The notes under the pieces: model-generated
What the model was told of the DNA's origin: nothing
The model's input: the letters and a program-made list of their open reading frames with translations, nothing else
The model's database searches: none
Translations under genes and position numbers: made by a program
Shown here: positions 27,490 to 35,722 of the stretch, one piece after another
Numbering within the stretch: position 1 is the first letter of the stretch
Layout: every line of letters begins with the position of its first letter
Assembly (NCBI GenBank): GCA_900466745.1
Contig: UBNE01000003.1
Coordinates: forward strand, 124,001 to 188,000
Source: Hyphomicrobiales bacterium
GTDB lineage: Bacteria; Pseudomonadota; Alphaproteobacteria; Rhizobiales; Beijerinckiaceae
DNA length: 64,000 nt
Direction of reading: 5' to 3'

Positions 27490-28803
27490 TCAGTTCGCGA
27501 GGTTGCCGCTCAGCGTCGTGCTCTCGTACTCGCGGCGGAAGATGCCTTTCTTCTGCAGCAGCGGCACGACCTGGTCGACGAAGTCCTCGACGCTGCGGAT
27601 GTTGGTCGCCGGGGTCATGTTGAAGCCGTGGCAGCCGCTTTCCCGCCAGAGCTCTTCGAGCCTGTCGGCCACCTGTTCGGGCGTGCCAACGATCTGCGTC
27701 ATGCCGGTCGAGGCGCCGAAGACCTTCGCGGCGTCGCGGATCGTCGAGTTTCCGTCGCCCGTGAGGTTCGCGAGCATCTGCAGCATGCCGCGCGAGGCCT
27801 GGGTGTCGTTGCCGCTGAGCGGCTGGTCGAGATCCATCTTGCTGAAATCCATGCCGAGCGTCCCCGACATGCGGCTCAGCGCGGCATCGAGCGGGATGCG
27901 CTCGGTCATCTCGGCCTGGATGCGCCTGGCTTCGGCCTCGGTTCCGCCGAGGATGCACTGGACGCCGAACACGACCTTCGGCGCCGCGTCGCGGCCGGCC
28001 GCGGCGGCCGCCTCGCCGAGCTTCTTCACGAAATTCGCCATTTCCTTCAGCCGCGGCTGGATCGCGAAGACGACGTCGGCGTGCTTCATCGCGAATTGCT
28101 GCCCGCGCCCCGAGGAGCCGGCCTGGAACAGGACCGGCCGGCCCTGGGCGGAGGGCAGGGTGGGGGGCACGGCGCGGCAGTTGAAATGCTGCCCGGCGAA
28201 CGCGACGACATCGACCTGCGCGGGGTCGGCATAGATGCCACGCTGCTTGTCCGCCTTGATCGCACCCGGCTTCACGCCGTTCCAGAGCGCGTGGCAGATC
28301 TCCATATATTCGTCGGCATGATCGTATCGCTCGTCATGCTCGAGCTGCGGCACGCCCAGCGCCCGATGCTCCCCGCGCAGATGGCCGGAGACGATGTTCC
28401 AGCCGACCCGGCCGCCGCTGATATAGTCGAGCGTCGAGAGCCGGCGAACGGTCATGTAGGGATAGGTGCCGGAGGTGGACAGGGTCACCGCCAGGCCGAG
28501 ATGCTTGGTCTCCGCCAGCATGACACCCGCGAGCGCCATCGGGTCGTGGCACGGCCAGCACACGCCGTAGCGGACATAGTCGTCGAAGCTGTCCTTGTAG
28601 CGATCGAAGCCGCCGGGGGTGTCGGCGAAGAACATGGCGTCGAACCGGCCCCGCTCGAGCGTCCTGGCGAGATGCTTCCAATGGTCGAAGGAGGCCAGGC
28701 CCTCGAGGCGCTCGTCCTCCGGATCGGCCCAGCTCATGACGCTGTGGTTGATCGGGCTGTGCATGTTGAAGCTGATCAGATGCATCCGCTTGGTCATCGT
28801 CAT
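27490..28803 (-). CDS. LLM-class flavin monooxygenase (NtaA/SnaA/DszA family)
   Basis: 437 residues, a luciferase-like TIM barrel of the NtaA/SnaA/DszA/EmoA subfamily that uses externally supplied reduced FMN. Family stretches are WKHLARTLERGRFDAMFFAD, TLDYISGGRVGWNIVSG, PVLFQAGSSGRGQQFA and the C-terminal HGFNMTPA. Known members oxidise nitrilotriacetate, EDTA, dibenzothiophene sulfone or pristinamycin. It overlaps the upstream dehydrogenase gene by 4 bases (ATGA, 28800-28803) and needs a reductase, probably the one at 24477. The substrate is not predictable from sequence. Confidence 0.88.
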   Translation of the reverse strand: MTMTKRMHLISFNMHSPINHSVMSWADPEDERLEGLASFDHWKHLARTLERGRFDAMFFADTPGGFDRYKDSFDDYVRYGVCWPCHDPMALAGVMLAETKHLGLAVTLSTSGTYPYMTVRRLSTLDYISGGRVGWNIVSGHLRGEHRALGVPQLEHDERYDHADEYMEICHALWNGVKPGAIKADKQRGIYADPAQVDVVAFAGQHFNCRAVPPTLPSAQGRPVLFQAGSSGRGQQFAMKHADVVFAIQPRLKEMANFVKKLGEAAAAAGRDAAPKVVFGVQCILGGTEAEARRIQAEMTERIPLDAALSRMSGTLGMDFSKMDLDQPLSGNDTQASRGMLQMLANLTGDGNSTIRDAAKVFGASTGMTQIVGTPEQVADRLEELWRESGCHGFNMTPATNIRSVEDFVDQVVPLLQKKGIFRREYESTTLSGNLAN

Positions 28804-30017
28804 CCCTCTGCTCGCTCGAGGCGAATGGGCGCGCTGCGGGGGCGCTCGCGGAACAGCCTCGGATCGCTCAGGTCGACGATGGCTTCGGGGCCGGCGCAGC
28901 CCACATCGGTCCAGCCCATCTGGCCCATCGCGAGGTTCAGCTCCTGCCGGTAGATGTCGAGGACCTTGCGGGCACCGGCCTCGCCGGCCGCCGCGACCCC
29001 GAACATCGCCGGCCGGCCGAAGAAGGCGGCCTTGGCTCCCAGGCAGAGCGCCTTCGCGATATCGGCGCCGCGCCGGAAGCCGCTGTCGATCAGGATTTCC
29101 ATCTTGTGCCCGACCGCGTCGGCGATCAGCGGAAGCATGTCGAGCGGCGCGGGCGCGCTGTCGAGCTGGCGCCCGCCATGGTTCGACACCAGGAGGCCGT
29201 CGGCGCCGAGCTCCAGGCAGATCCGCGCATCGTCCGGGTGCAGGATGCCCTTGACCGCCAGCGGGCCGGGCCAGGCCTTCCGCACGGCGCGCAGCACGTC
29301 CCAGCTCTGGGCCGGCGCCGGCGTCTCGCTTCCGTAGAGATCGGCGACCGCGTTGGCGTCGGCGTCCTTGCCGGCATAGGGGCGCCAGTTCTCCATCATC
29401 GGAATGCCGCCGCCGGTGAGGTAGCGATAGGTCCAGGCCGGGCGGCTCAGCCCCTGCAGGATCACCCGGGGGGTCATCTTCATCGGGCGCCGGAAGCCGT
29501 TGCGGATGTTGCGCTCGCGCTTGCCCATGACCGGCGTGTCGACGGTCAGGATCAGGACCTTGACGTCGAGCGCCCTGGCCCGCTGCACCAGCCCGGCGGT
29601 GATATGGGGGCTGCGCGTGCCGTAGATCTGGAACCAGGTCGTCTTCGGGCCGGCCGCCGCCGCGGCCTCGATGGAATCGCAGCTCGCGCTCGACATGATG
29701 TAGGGAAGGTCGAAGGCTGCGGCGGCGCGCGCCAGCATCAGATCCGCGCCGGGCCGGAAGAAGCCGGCGATCCCCATCGGGCAGATGCCGAAGGGCGACG
29801 AATAGTCGTGGCCGAACAGGGTGGCGCGCTGGTGGCGCTTCTCGACATCGACCAGATAGCGCGGGACGAGGCGATAGCGCCCGAAAGCATCGCGGTTGCG
29901 GATCAGGCCGTCCTCGCCGTCGACGCCGCCATCGATGAAGTCATAGGCGATCTTGGGGAGATAGCTTCGTGCGAGCTTGGCGACGTCGTCTATATTGATC
30001 GCGCTCTCGATTTTCAT
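28800..30017 (-). CDS. FMN-dependent alpha-hydroxyacid dehydrogenase
   Basis: 405 residues of the L-lactate/glycolate/mandelate dehydrogenase family. The family opening DVAKLARSYLPKIAYDFIDGG, WFQIYGT (FMN region), ILTVDTPVMGKRERNIRNGF and the active-site SNHGGRQLD (about 276-284, catalytic His and Arg) are intact. It oxidises a 2-hydroxyacid to the 2-oxoacid. First gene of the minus-strand operon, 55 bases downstream of the LysR-type box. Together with the aldolase it suggests that hydroxyacid fragments are produced. Confidence 0.9.
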   Translation of the reverse strand: MKIESAINIDDVAKLARSYLPKIAYDFIDGGVDGEDGLIRNRDAFGRYRLVPRYLVDVEKRHQRATLFGHDYSSPFGICPMGIAGFFRPGADLMLARAAAAFDLPYIMSSASCDSIEAAAAAGPKTTWFQIYGTRSPHITAGLVQRARALDVKVLILTVDTPVMGKRERNIRNGFRRPMKMTPRVILQGLSRPAWTYRYLTGGGIPMMENWRPYAGKDADANAVADLYGSETPAPAQSWDVLRAVRKAWPGPLAVKGILHPDDARICLELGADGLLVSNHGGRQLDSAPAPLDMLPLIADAVGHKMEILIDSGFRRGADIAKALCLGAKAAFFGRPAMFGVAAAGEAGARKVLDIYRQELNLAMGQMGWTDVGCAGPEAIVDLSDPRLFRERPRSAPIRLERAEG

Positions 30018-30071
30018 GGATCTTGTCCGGCGAATTCTTGATGCCTTCGAGCATCTGCCGGAAAAATCTAT

Positions 30072-30090
30072 CTATCGACAGGGGTGATAG
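30072..30090. promoter_or_regulatory. LysR-type binding site upstream of the catabolic operon
   Basis: CTATC-N9-GATAG, a perfect inverted repeat containing the ATC-N9-GAT (T-N11-A) core of LysR-type boxes, 55 bases before the dehydrogenase ATG. It lies in an AT-rich patch (about 30060-30130). A second element about 30 bases further up reads, on the minus strand, GACAGGAACTATC and shares GACAGG with the first, as expected for paired recognition and activation sites. Confidence 0.6.
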
Positions 30091-30223
30091 AAAACGCTTT
30101 ATTCTGATAGTTCCTGTCTTTTTATCCGATGGTTGTGGCGCGGCGGCCGGGGCGTTCCGGGAAAGCCGCAGGTTCCGATCGCGGGCGTGTTCGCGCCGCG
30201 GCGCGGCAGAGGAGACGGCCTGA

Positions 30224-30553
30224 TCATTCTTCATGCATCCCCATTCTGACGATGTTCTCTTCGGAGAGTTCGGCGCGGGAGAGTTCGCCGACGATGCGCT
30301 TGCCGCGCATGACGTAGGCGCGGTCGCAGACATGGACGATCTCGGCCTGTTCGGAGGAGATCATCAGCACCGCCGCGCCGTCGGCGACGAGCTGGTCGAT
30401 CAGCGCGAAGATCTCGGACTTGGCGCCGACATCGATGCCGCGGGTCGGCTCGTCGAAGATGAACAGTCGGGTTCCGGCCGCGAGCCATTTGCCGATCACC
30501 ACCTTCTGCTGGTTGCCGCTGGAGAGCAGCCCGACGCTCTGGTTCGGCGGCGG
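30224..30553 (-). pseudogene. C-terminal fragment of a sugar-type ABC ATPase (RbsA/XylG family)
   Basis: About 110 codons match only the end of a double-domain sugar ATPase: [20 protein letters not shown] (second signature), [20 protein letters not shown] (Walker B) and [20 protein letters not shown]. The first ATPase domain and the Walker A of the second are missing. The frame runs upstream only into an unrelated start (next entry), with a frame change. No permease or binding-protein genes of that class are nearby. It cannot work as a transporter subunit. Confidence 0.85.
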
Positions 30554-30605
30554 CGACGCGCTCCAGCACCGCATGGGTGATGCTGTTCTGGTCGAAATTC
30601 CTCAT
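30554..30605 (-). pseudogene. First codons of an intradiol (hydroxyquinol/catechol 1,2-) dioxygenase
   Basis: From an ATG at 30605, with GGGAGG 6-11 bases upstream, the frame reads [18 protein letters not shown]. This resembles the N-terminus of hydroxyquinol/catechol 1,2-dioxygenases as I remember them (M-NF-E-TIT-AV--R). After about 17 codons the sequence continues as the ABC ATPase fragment in another frame. It looks like a deletion joint that kept the dioxygenase start and ribosome site. The match is short, so the identification is tentative. Confidence 0.5.
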
Positions 30606-30659
30606 TCGAGCCTCCCTGCATTGGTGTCGAGATCGGTTTCGCCGAGGCCGGCGATCAGC

Positions 30660-30905
30660 GCCGCCCTCGAATGCAATGACGGGCAGGTGATCCGCCAGGC
30701 GGCGATCGCCGGCCTCGGCATCCTGATCCAGCCGCTCTACATCGTGCAGGCCGATATCGAGGCGGGCGGCTGGTGCCAGTTCTGCTCGACTGGCAACTGC
30801 CGATGCCGACGATGAACATCGCCTATCAGAATCGCGACGACCTGCCGGCCAAGATCCGGGTGTTCAACGAATTCCTCGTCCAGCATGTCCGCTCGACCTC
30901 GGACA
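30660..30905 (+). pseudogene. C-terminal relic of a LysR-type regulator, frameshifted
   Basis: The first frame gives ECNDGQVIRQAAIAGLGILI then QPLYIVQADIEAG; the next frame continues RLVPVLLDWQLPMPTMNIAY and LPAKIRVFNEFLVQH, the classic end of a LysR effector domain. One G is missing in the run at 30764-30766, which breaks the frame. The helix-turn-helix half is absent. Its 3' end runs towards the convergent importer B LivF gene. Confidence 0.8.
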
Positions 30906-30963
30906 GCCAGATCTGGTCGGCCCAGCACCGGCCCGAGAAGGCTCCGCCGGCCGCCACGCTCCG

Positions 30964-31674
30964 TCACACCGAGAGATACTGCGTCCGGACAGCCTCGTTC
31001 GCCTTGAGCGCGTCCATCGTGCCGGTGAAGCGGATGACGCCTTTCTCGATGATGGCGGCGCGGTCGGCGACATTGCCGGCGAAATGCAGGTTCTGCTCGG
31101 AGAGCAGGATGCTCATGCCCTCCTCCTTCAGCCGGAGGATGGTCGCCGCCATCGCCTCGACGATGACCGGGGCAAGGCCCTCGGACGGCTCGTCCAGCAG
31201 CAGGAGCCGCGGATTGCCCATCAGCGTGCGGGCGATGGTCAGCATCTGCTGCTCGCCGCCCGACATCGCCCCGCCCGGCCGGTCGCGCATGCGGCCGAGA
31301 TTGGGAAAGAGCGCGAACAGCCTGTCCGGCGTCCAGTGCGGCGCACCCTCGCGCGGCGGGCGCCGGCCGACGGCGAGGTTCTCCATCACCGTCAGCTCGG
31401 AGAAGATGCGGCGCTCCTCCGGCACATAGCCGATGCCGAGCCGCGCGATGGCGAAGGGCTCGCGCCCCTCGATGCGCTGCCCGTCGAAGCGGATCGTGCC
31501 GCCTGCCGGCGGCACCAGCCCCATCACCGCCTTCATGGTCGTCGACTTGCCGGCGCCGTTGCGGCCCATCAGGGCAAGCACCTCGCCGCGGCCCATGTCG
31601 AAGCCGACGCCCTGCAGGATATGGGCGCGTCCGTAATAGGCATCGAGCCCGGCGATCGCGAGAAGCGCGCTCAT
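30964..31674 (-). CDS. LivF-type ABC ATPase, importer B
   Basis: 236 residues. Walker A GRNGAGKST, the LivF stretch YVPEERRIFSELTVMENLAV, signature MSGGEQQMLTIARTL, Walker B LLLLDEPSEGLAP, and LLSEQNLHFA. Last gene of importer B; its start overlaps the LivG stop (31674). It should pair with the LivG protein to drive the fused permease. Confidence 0.93.
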   Translation of the reverse strand: MSALLAIAGLDAYYGRAHILQGVGFDMGRGEVLALMGRNGAGKSTTMKAVMGLVPPAGGTIRFDGQRIEGREPFAIARLGIGYVPEERRIFSELTVMENLAVGRRPPREGAPHWTPDRLFALFPNLGRMRDRPGGAMSGGEQQMLTIARTLMGNPRLLLLDEPSEGLAPVIVEAMAATILRLKEEGMSILLSEQNLHFAGNVADRAAIIEKGVIRFTGTMDALKANEAVRTQYLSV

Positions 31675-32459
31675 CAATGGCCTCCCGAGACCGTGCCGGA
31701 GCCGAGATAGACCGCGCGCACCTGCGGGTCCTGCCGGATCGCCTCGGCCGGCCCCTCGGCGAGCAGCCGGCCGCGGTCGAGCACGATCACCCGGTCGGCA
31801 TGGGCGAAGACCACATCCATGTCGTGCTCGGTGAACAGCACGGCGATGCCCGTCTCGGACGCGATCCGCGCGGTCAGCGCCATCAGCGCGACGCGCTCGC
31901 GCGGCGCCATGCCGGCGGTCGGCTCGTCCATCAGCAGCAGGCCGGGCCGGTTGGCGAGCGCGACCGCGAGCTCGACGCGCTTCAGGTCGCCATAGGCCAG
32001 CACGCCGCAGGCGCGCTCGGCCTGCTCCAGCATGCCGACCTGGGCGAGCAGCGCCTCCGCGGCCGCGGCATGCTGCGCCCGCGCCGCCCGGAACGGGCTC
32101 CAGATGCCCCCGGCATCCGAGATCAGCGCCATCTGCACGTTCTCCCTCACGGTCATCGAGGAGAAGGTCGCGGTGATCTGGAAGGTGCGGCCGACGCCGA
32201 GGCGCCAGATTTCGCGGGGCCGGAGTCCGGCGATCGACCGGCCTTTCAGGGCGATCTCGCCGCGATCCGGCCTGAGCTGGCCGCCCAGCATGTTGAAGCA
32301 GGTCGTCTTGCCGGCGCCGTTCGGCCCGATCAGCGCGACCATCCGGCCGGCCTCGACGGTGAAGGACACGCCCTGCACCGCATGCACGCCGCCGAAGGAT
32401 TTGGCGAGATCGCGTACCGCCAGCACGGGGGCGGCCGCGGAGGGGGCGGGGGCGCTCAT
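31674..32459 (-). CDS. LivG-type ABC ATPase, importer B
   Basis: 261 residues. Walker A GPNGAGKTT, LivG insert GVGRTFQITATFSSMTVREN, LivG-type signature LAYGDLKRVELAVALA, Walker B LLLMDEPTAGMAP, switch His in LFTEHDMDVVFAHADR. It overlaps the permease stop by 4 bases (32456-32459) and the LivF start by 1 base. The GDLKR signature is typical of urea/amide-type LivG relatives. Confidence 0.93.
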   Translation of the reverse strand: MSAPAPSAAAPVLAVRDLAKSFGGVHAVQGVSFTVEAGRMVALIGPNGAGKTTCFNMLGGQLRPDRGEIALKGRSIAGLRPREIWRLGVGRTFQITATFSSMTVRENVQMALISDAGGIWSPFRAARAQHAAAAEALLAQVGMLEQAERACGVLAYGDLKRVELAVALANRPGLLLMDEPTAGMAPRERVALMALTARIASETGIAVLFTEHDMDVVFAHADRVIVLDRGRLLAEGPAEAIRQDPQVRAVYLGSGTVSGGH

Positions 32460-34315
32460 CGCGCACCCGCCCCGGGGCCGAGCCGTTCGCGCCAGGCGAG
32501 GAAGCCGCCGACCAGCCCGCGCGGGAAGAGCATGACCAGCAGCACGATCGCGAGCCCGAGCGCGAAGCGCCAGTACAGGGTGAGCTTCGCCAGTTGCTCG
32601 CTGAGGCCGGCATAGGCGAAGGCGCCGACGATCGGCCCCGAGACGGTCTGGACCCCGCCGAGCAGCACCATCAGCAGGGCGTCGACCGAGCGCGGGATCG
32701 CCAGATAGGTCGGGAAGACCGAGCCCTTGAAGAAGGCGAAGAGCCCGCCCGCGACGCCGGCCGCCAGGGCGGCGATCGCGAAGGCGGCCCATTGCACGCG
32801 CATCGTGTCGATGCCGATGGCCTCGGCCCGGAGCGCATTGTCGCGCGCGGCGCGCAGCCCATAGCCCAGCGGGGAGAAGATCATGACGCGCAGCAGCAGC
32901 ACGCAAGCCGCGCAGATCGCGAGCGCGAGATAGTAGAAGGCCGTCTTCGACACGGCCCAGGCCGAAGGCCAGACGCCGAGGATGCCGTTGTCGCCGCCGG
33001 TGAGCTCGACCCATTGGAAGGCGGTCGCCCAGGCGATCTGGGCGAAGGCCAGCGTCAGCATGGCGAGATAGACGCCCGACAGCCGGACGCAGAACCAGCC
33101 GAAGACCACGCCGGCGATGCCGGCGAGGAAGGGTGCGAAGAGCAGCGCCGGCTCCATCGGCGCGCCGAGCCATTTCACCGCCAGCGCCGCGCCATAGGCG
33201 CCGAGCCCGAAATAGGCGGCGTGGCCGAAGGAAGCCAGGCCGCCCGGCCCCATCATGAAATGCAGCGAGGCGGCGAAGAGCGTGAAGATCAGGAGCTCGG
33301 TCAGGATCAGCAGGAGGGAGTCCGGCGCGGCCAGCGGCAGGGCGGCGAGCAGCAGGAGAGCGAGCAGCCCCGCGCGCTTCGTCGCCCGGTCGGCCGGCCG
33401 CAGCAGCGGCTCGACCGCCGTCGCGCGCGGCTGTCCGGCCGGACGCCTGCCCAGCAAACCGTAGGGCTTGACCACCAGTACGACGGCCATGACGAGGAAG
33501 ACCAGGACTAGCGTGATCTTGGGGAAGATCAGGATGCCGAAGGCATGCAGAACGCCGATCAGCACCGCCGCGAGATAGGCGCCGGCGACGCTGCCGAGGC
33601 CGCCGACGACCACGACGACGAAGACCTCGGCGATCATCGACAGGTCCATATGCAGCGTCGCCGCCTCGCGCGGGAGCTGAAGCGCGCCGCCGAGGCCCGC
33701 GAGCCCGGCGCCGAAGGCGAAGACGGAGGTGAAGAGCAGGCGCTGGTTGACGCCGAGCGCGCCGACCATCTCGCGATCCTGCGTCGCGGCCCGGACCAGC
33801 GTGCCCCAGCGCGTCTTCCGGAACAGGAACCAGAGCAGCGCCAGCACCGCCGGCCCGATCGCGATCAGCAGGAGCTCATAGCTGGGGAAACGGCTGTCGA
33901 ACAGGATGACGAAGCTCCTGAAGCCCGGCGCGCGCGGGCCGAGCTTGTCCTCGGGTCCCCAGACGGCCAGCGCGATGTCCTGGATCATCAGCACGACGCC
34001 GAAGGTGGCGAGAAGCTGGAACAGCTCCGGCGCCGGATAGATCCGCCGCAGGATCGCGATCTCGATCAAGGCGCCGATGCCGGCGACGAGCAGCGCCGCC
34101 AGCACGACGCCGCCCCAGAAACCGAGCGGGCTCGCCGGCCCGAGCCAGGCGACCAGCGTCCAGCCGAGATAGGCGCCCAGCATGTAGAGCGAGCCATGGG
34201 CGAAGTTCACGATGCGGGTGACGCCGAAGATGATCGACAGCCCCGACGCCACGAGAAACAGCGAGGAGGCCGAGGCGAGCCCGTTCAGCGTCTGGGTGAG
34301 GATGAGATCGAGCAT
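32456..34315 (-). CDS. Fused LivH-LivM permease, importer B
   Basis: 619 residues. The first half (about 1-290) is a full LivH (NGLASASSLFLVASGLSIIF, RIVNFAHGSLYMLGAYLGW, VVVVVGGLGSVAGAYLAAV). The second half (about 310-610) is a full LivM (GPGGLASFGHAAYFGLGAYG, RLSGVYLAMLTLAFAQIAW, GGVQTVSGPIVGAF). A linker of about 25 charged residues (GRRPAGQPRATAVEPLLRPA) joins them. One polypeptide therefore supplies both channel halves; importers A and C keep them separate. Similar fusions occur in other alphaproteobacteria. A palindromic repeat separates it from its binding-protein gene. Confidence 0.93.
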   Translation of the reverse strand: MLDLILTQTLNGLASASSLFLVASGLSIIFGVTRIVNFAHGSLYMLGAYLGWTLVAWLGPASPLGFWGGVVLAALLVAGIGALIEIAILRRIYPAPELFQLLATFGVVLMIQDIALAVWGPEDKLGPRAPGFRSFVILFDSRFPSYELLLIAIGPAVLALLWFLFRKTRWGTLVRAATQDREMVGALGVNQRLLFTSVFAFGAGLAGLGGALQLPREAATLHMDLSMIAEVFVVVVVGGLGSVAGAYLAAVLIGVLHAFGILIFPKITLVLVFLVMAVVLVVKPYGLLGRRPAGQPRATAVEPLLRPADRATKRAGLLALLLLAALPLAAPDSLLLILTELLIFTLFAASLHFMMGPGGLASFGHAAYFGLGAYGAALAVKWLGAPMEPALLFAPFLAGIAGVVFGWFCVRLSGVYLAMLTLAFAQIAWATAFQWVELTGGDNGILGVWPSAWAVSKTAFYYLALAICAACVLLLRVMIFSPLGYGLRAARDNALRAEAIGIDTMRVQWAAFAIAALAAGVAGGLFAFFKGSVFPTYLAIPRSVDALLMVLLGGVQTVSGPIVGAFAYAGLSEQLAKLTLYWRFALGLAIVLLVMLFPRGLVGGFLAWRERLGPGAGAR

Positions 34316-34398
34316 GCGAACCCGTATCGAGGCCGGGCGCGGGACGCCGCCGGCACGCTTGCAGGCTTAACCGGGGAACCGGCAGGATCAAGCCGGGC

Positions 34399-34497
34399 CG
34401 TCATCGCGGGCGCAGCGAAGCAATCCAGGGAGCTTGGCGCGACCGTTCAGCCCTGCCGCTCCTGGATGGCCTCGTCGCCGCGCTCCTCGCGCTGACG
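34399..34497. repeat. Palindromic repeat, family 1, between binding-protein and permease genes
   Basis: Left part CCGTCATCGCGGGCGCAGCG then AAGCAATCCAGG; right part CCTGGATGGCCTCGTCG then CTCGCGCTGACGG. A diverged copy of the element at 193-290. It lies after the importer B binding-protein stop (34505) and before the fused permease start (34315), on their common transcript. Confidence 0.75.
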
Positions 34498-34504
34498 GTG
34501 ACCG

Positions 34505-35722
34505 CTAGCCGGCCGGGCGCAGCGTCTTCACGACGTCGTCGGAGGGGAGGTATTTGGCGCCGTCGGCATAGCGCCAGTCGACCAGCACGCCCTTGCCGTC
34601 CTTCAGCGCCGTCCTGCCGACGAAGGCGCCGAGCGTCGCCTGATGGTCGATGGCGCGATATTCGGCCGAGCCGAAGGCGGAGGGGAATGTCAGCCCCTCC
34701 ATCGCCGCGACGAGCGCTTCGTTGTCGGTCGTGCCCGCCTTTGCGAGCGCGGCGGCGATGGAATTCATCGTGTCGAAGCCGACCACCGAGCCCAGCCGCG
34801 GATAGTCGTTGTAGCGGGCCTGGTAGGCGTCGCGGAAGCGGACATGTTCCGGCGTCGCCAGATCCGCATGCGGATAGCCGGTGACGATCCAGCCTTCGGG
34901 CGTCTCGGTCCCGAGCGCGTCGAGATATTCCGGCTCGCCGGTCAGCATCGAGACGACGTCGCGCCCCTCGAACAGGCCGCGGGTATTGCCCTGGCGGACG
35001 AAATTGGTCAGGTCGGCCGAGAAGGTGACGTTGAAGATGGCGTCGGGCTTCGCGGCTTCGAGCGCCTGGACCGTCGCTCCGGCGTCGATCCGGCCCAGCG
35101 CCGGATACTGCTCGGCGACGAACTCGACATCGGGCCTGGCCTTCTTCAGCAGCTCCTTGAACCACTTCACCGCCGACTGGCCGTATTCGTAGTTCGGCGC
35201 CACCAGCGCCCATTTGCGGGCCTTGAGCCTGGCCGCTTCCTCGACCAGCATCGCCGCCTGCATATAGGTCGAGGGCCGCAGGCGGAAGGTGTAGCGATTG
35301 CCCTTCGACCAGACCAGCGCGTCGGAGAGCGGCTCGGATGCCGCGTAGAGCCGCTTGTTCTGTGCCGCGAAATCCGCGATGGCGAGGCCGACATTGGAGA
35401 GATAGCCGCCGGAGAGGAGATCGACCTTCTCGGCATTGATCAGGTCGCCGGCATGGCGCACGGCGTCTTCCGGCTTACCGGCATCGTCGCGGAAGATCGT
35501 CTCGATCTTGCGGCCGAGCACGCCGCCGGCGGCGTTGACCTGGGCCTGCGCCAGCTCCCAGCCCTGGCGGTAGGGCTTCAGGAAGGCCGGCTGCGCGGTG
35601 TAGCTGTTGATCTCGCCGATGCGGATCGCGCCGGCGCCCTGCGCCCGGACCAGGGAGGGAGCGGCGAGCGCCACCGCGCCGCCGGAGGCGGCTGCCAGGA
35701 AACGCCTGCGGTCGATTGTCAT
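34505..35722 (-). CDS. HAAT-family ABC binding protein, importer B (Tat signal)
   Basis: 405 residues. A twin-arginine signal (TIDRRRFLAAASGGAVALA, cleavage near VRAQG) precedes a type 1 periplasmic binding fold with RIGEINSYTAQPAFLKPYRQ, AQVNAAGGVLGRKIETIFRD and DLLSGGYLSNVGLAIADFA. Tat export means it folds in the cytoplasm first. First gene of importer B, followed by a palindromic repeat, then the fused permease, LivG and LivF. Substrate unknown; no catabolic gene is in the operon. Confidence 0.9.
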   Translation of the reverse strand: MTIDRRRFLAAASGGAVALAAPSLVRAQGAGAIRIGEINSYTAQPAFLKPYRQGWELAQAQVNAAGGVLGRKIETIFRDDAGKPEDAVRHAGDLINAEKVDLLSGGYLSNVGLAIADFAAQNKRLYAASEPLSDALVWSKGNRYTFRLRPSTYMQAAMLVEEAARLKARKWALVAPNYEYGQSAVKWFKELLKKARPDVEFVAEQYPALGRIDAGATVQALEAAKPDAIFNVTFSADLTNFVRQGNTRGLFEGRDVVSMLTGEPEYLDALGTETPEGWIVTGYPHADLATPEHVRFRDAYQARYNDYPRLGSVVGFDTMNSIAAALAKAGTTDNEALVAAMEGLTFPSAFGSAEYRAIDHQATLGAFVGRTALKDGKGVLVDWRYADGAKYLPSDDVVKTLRPAG

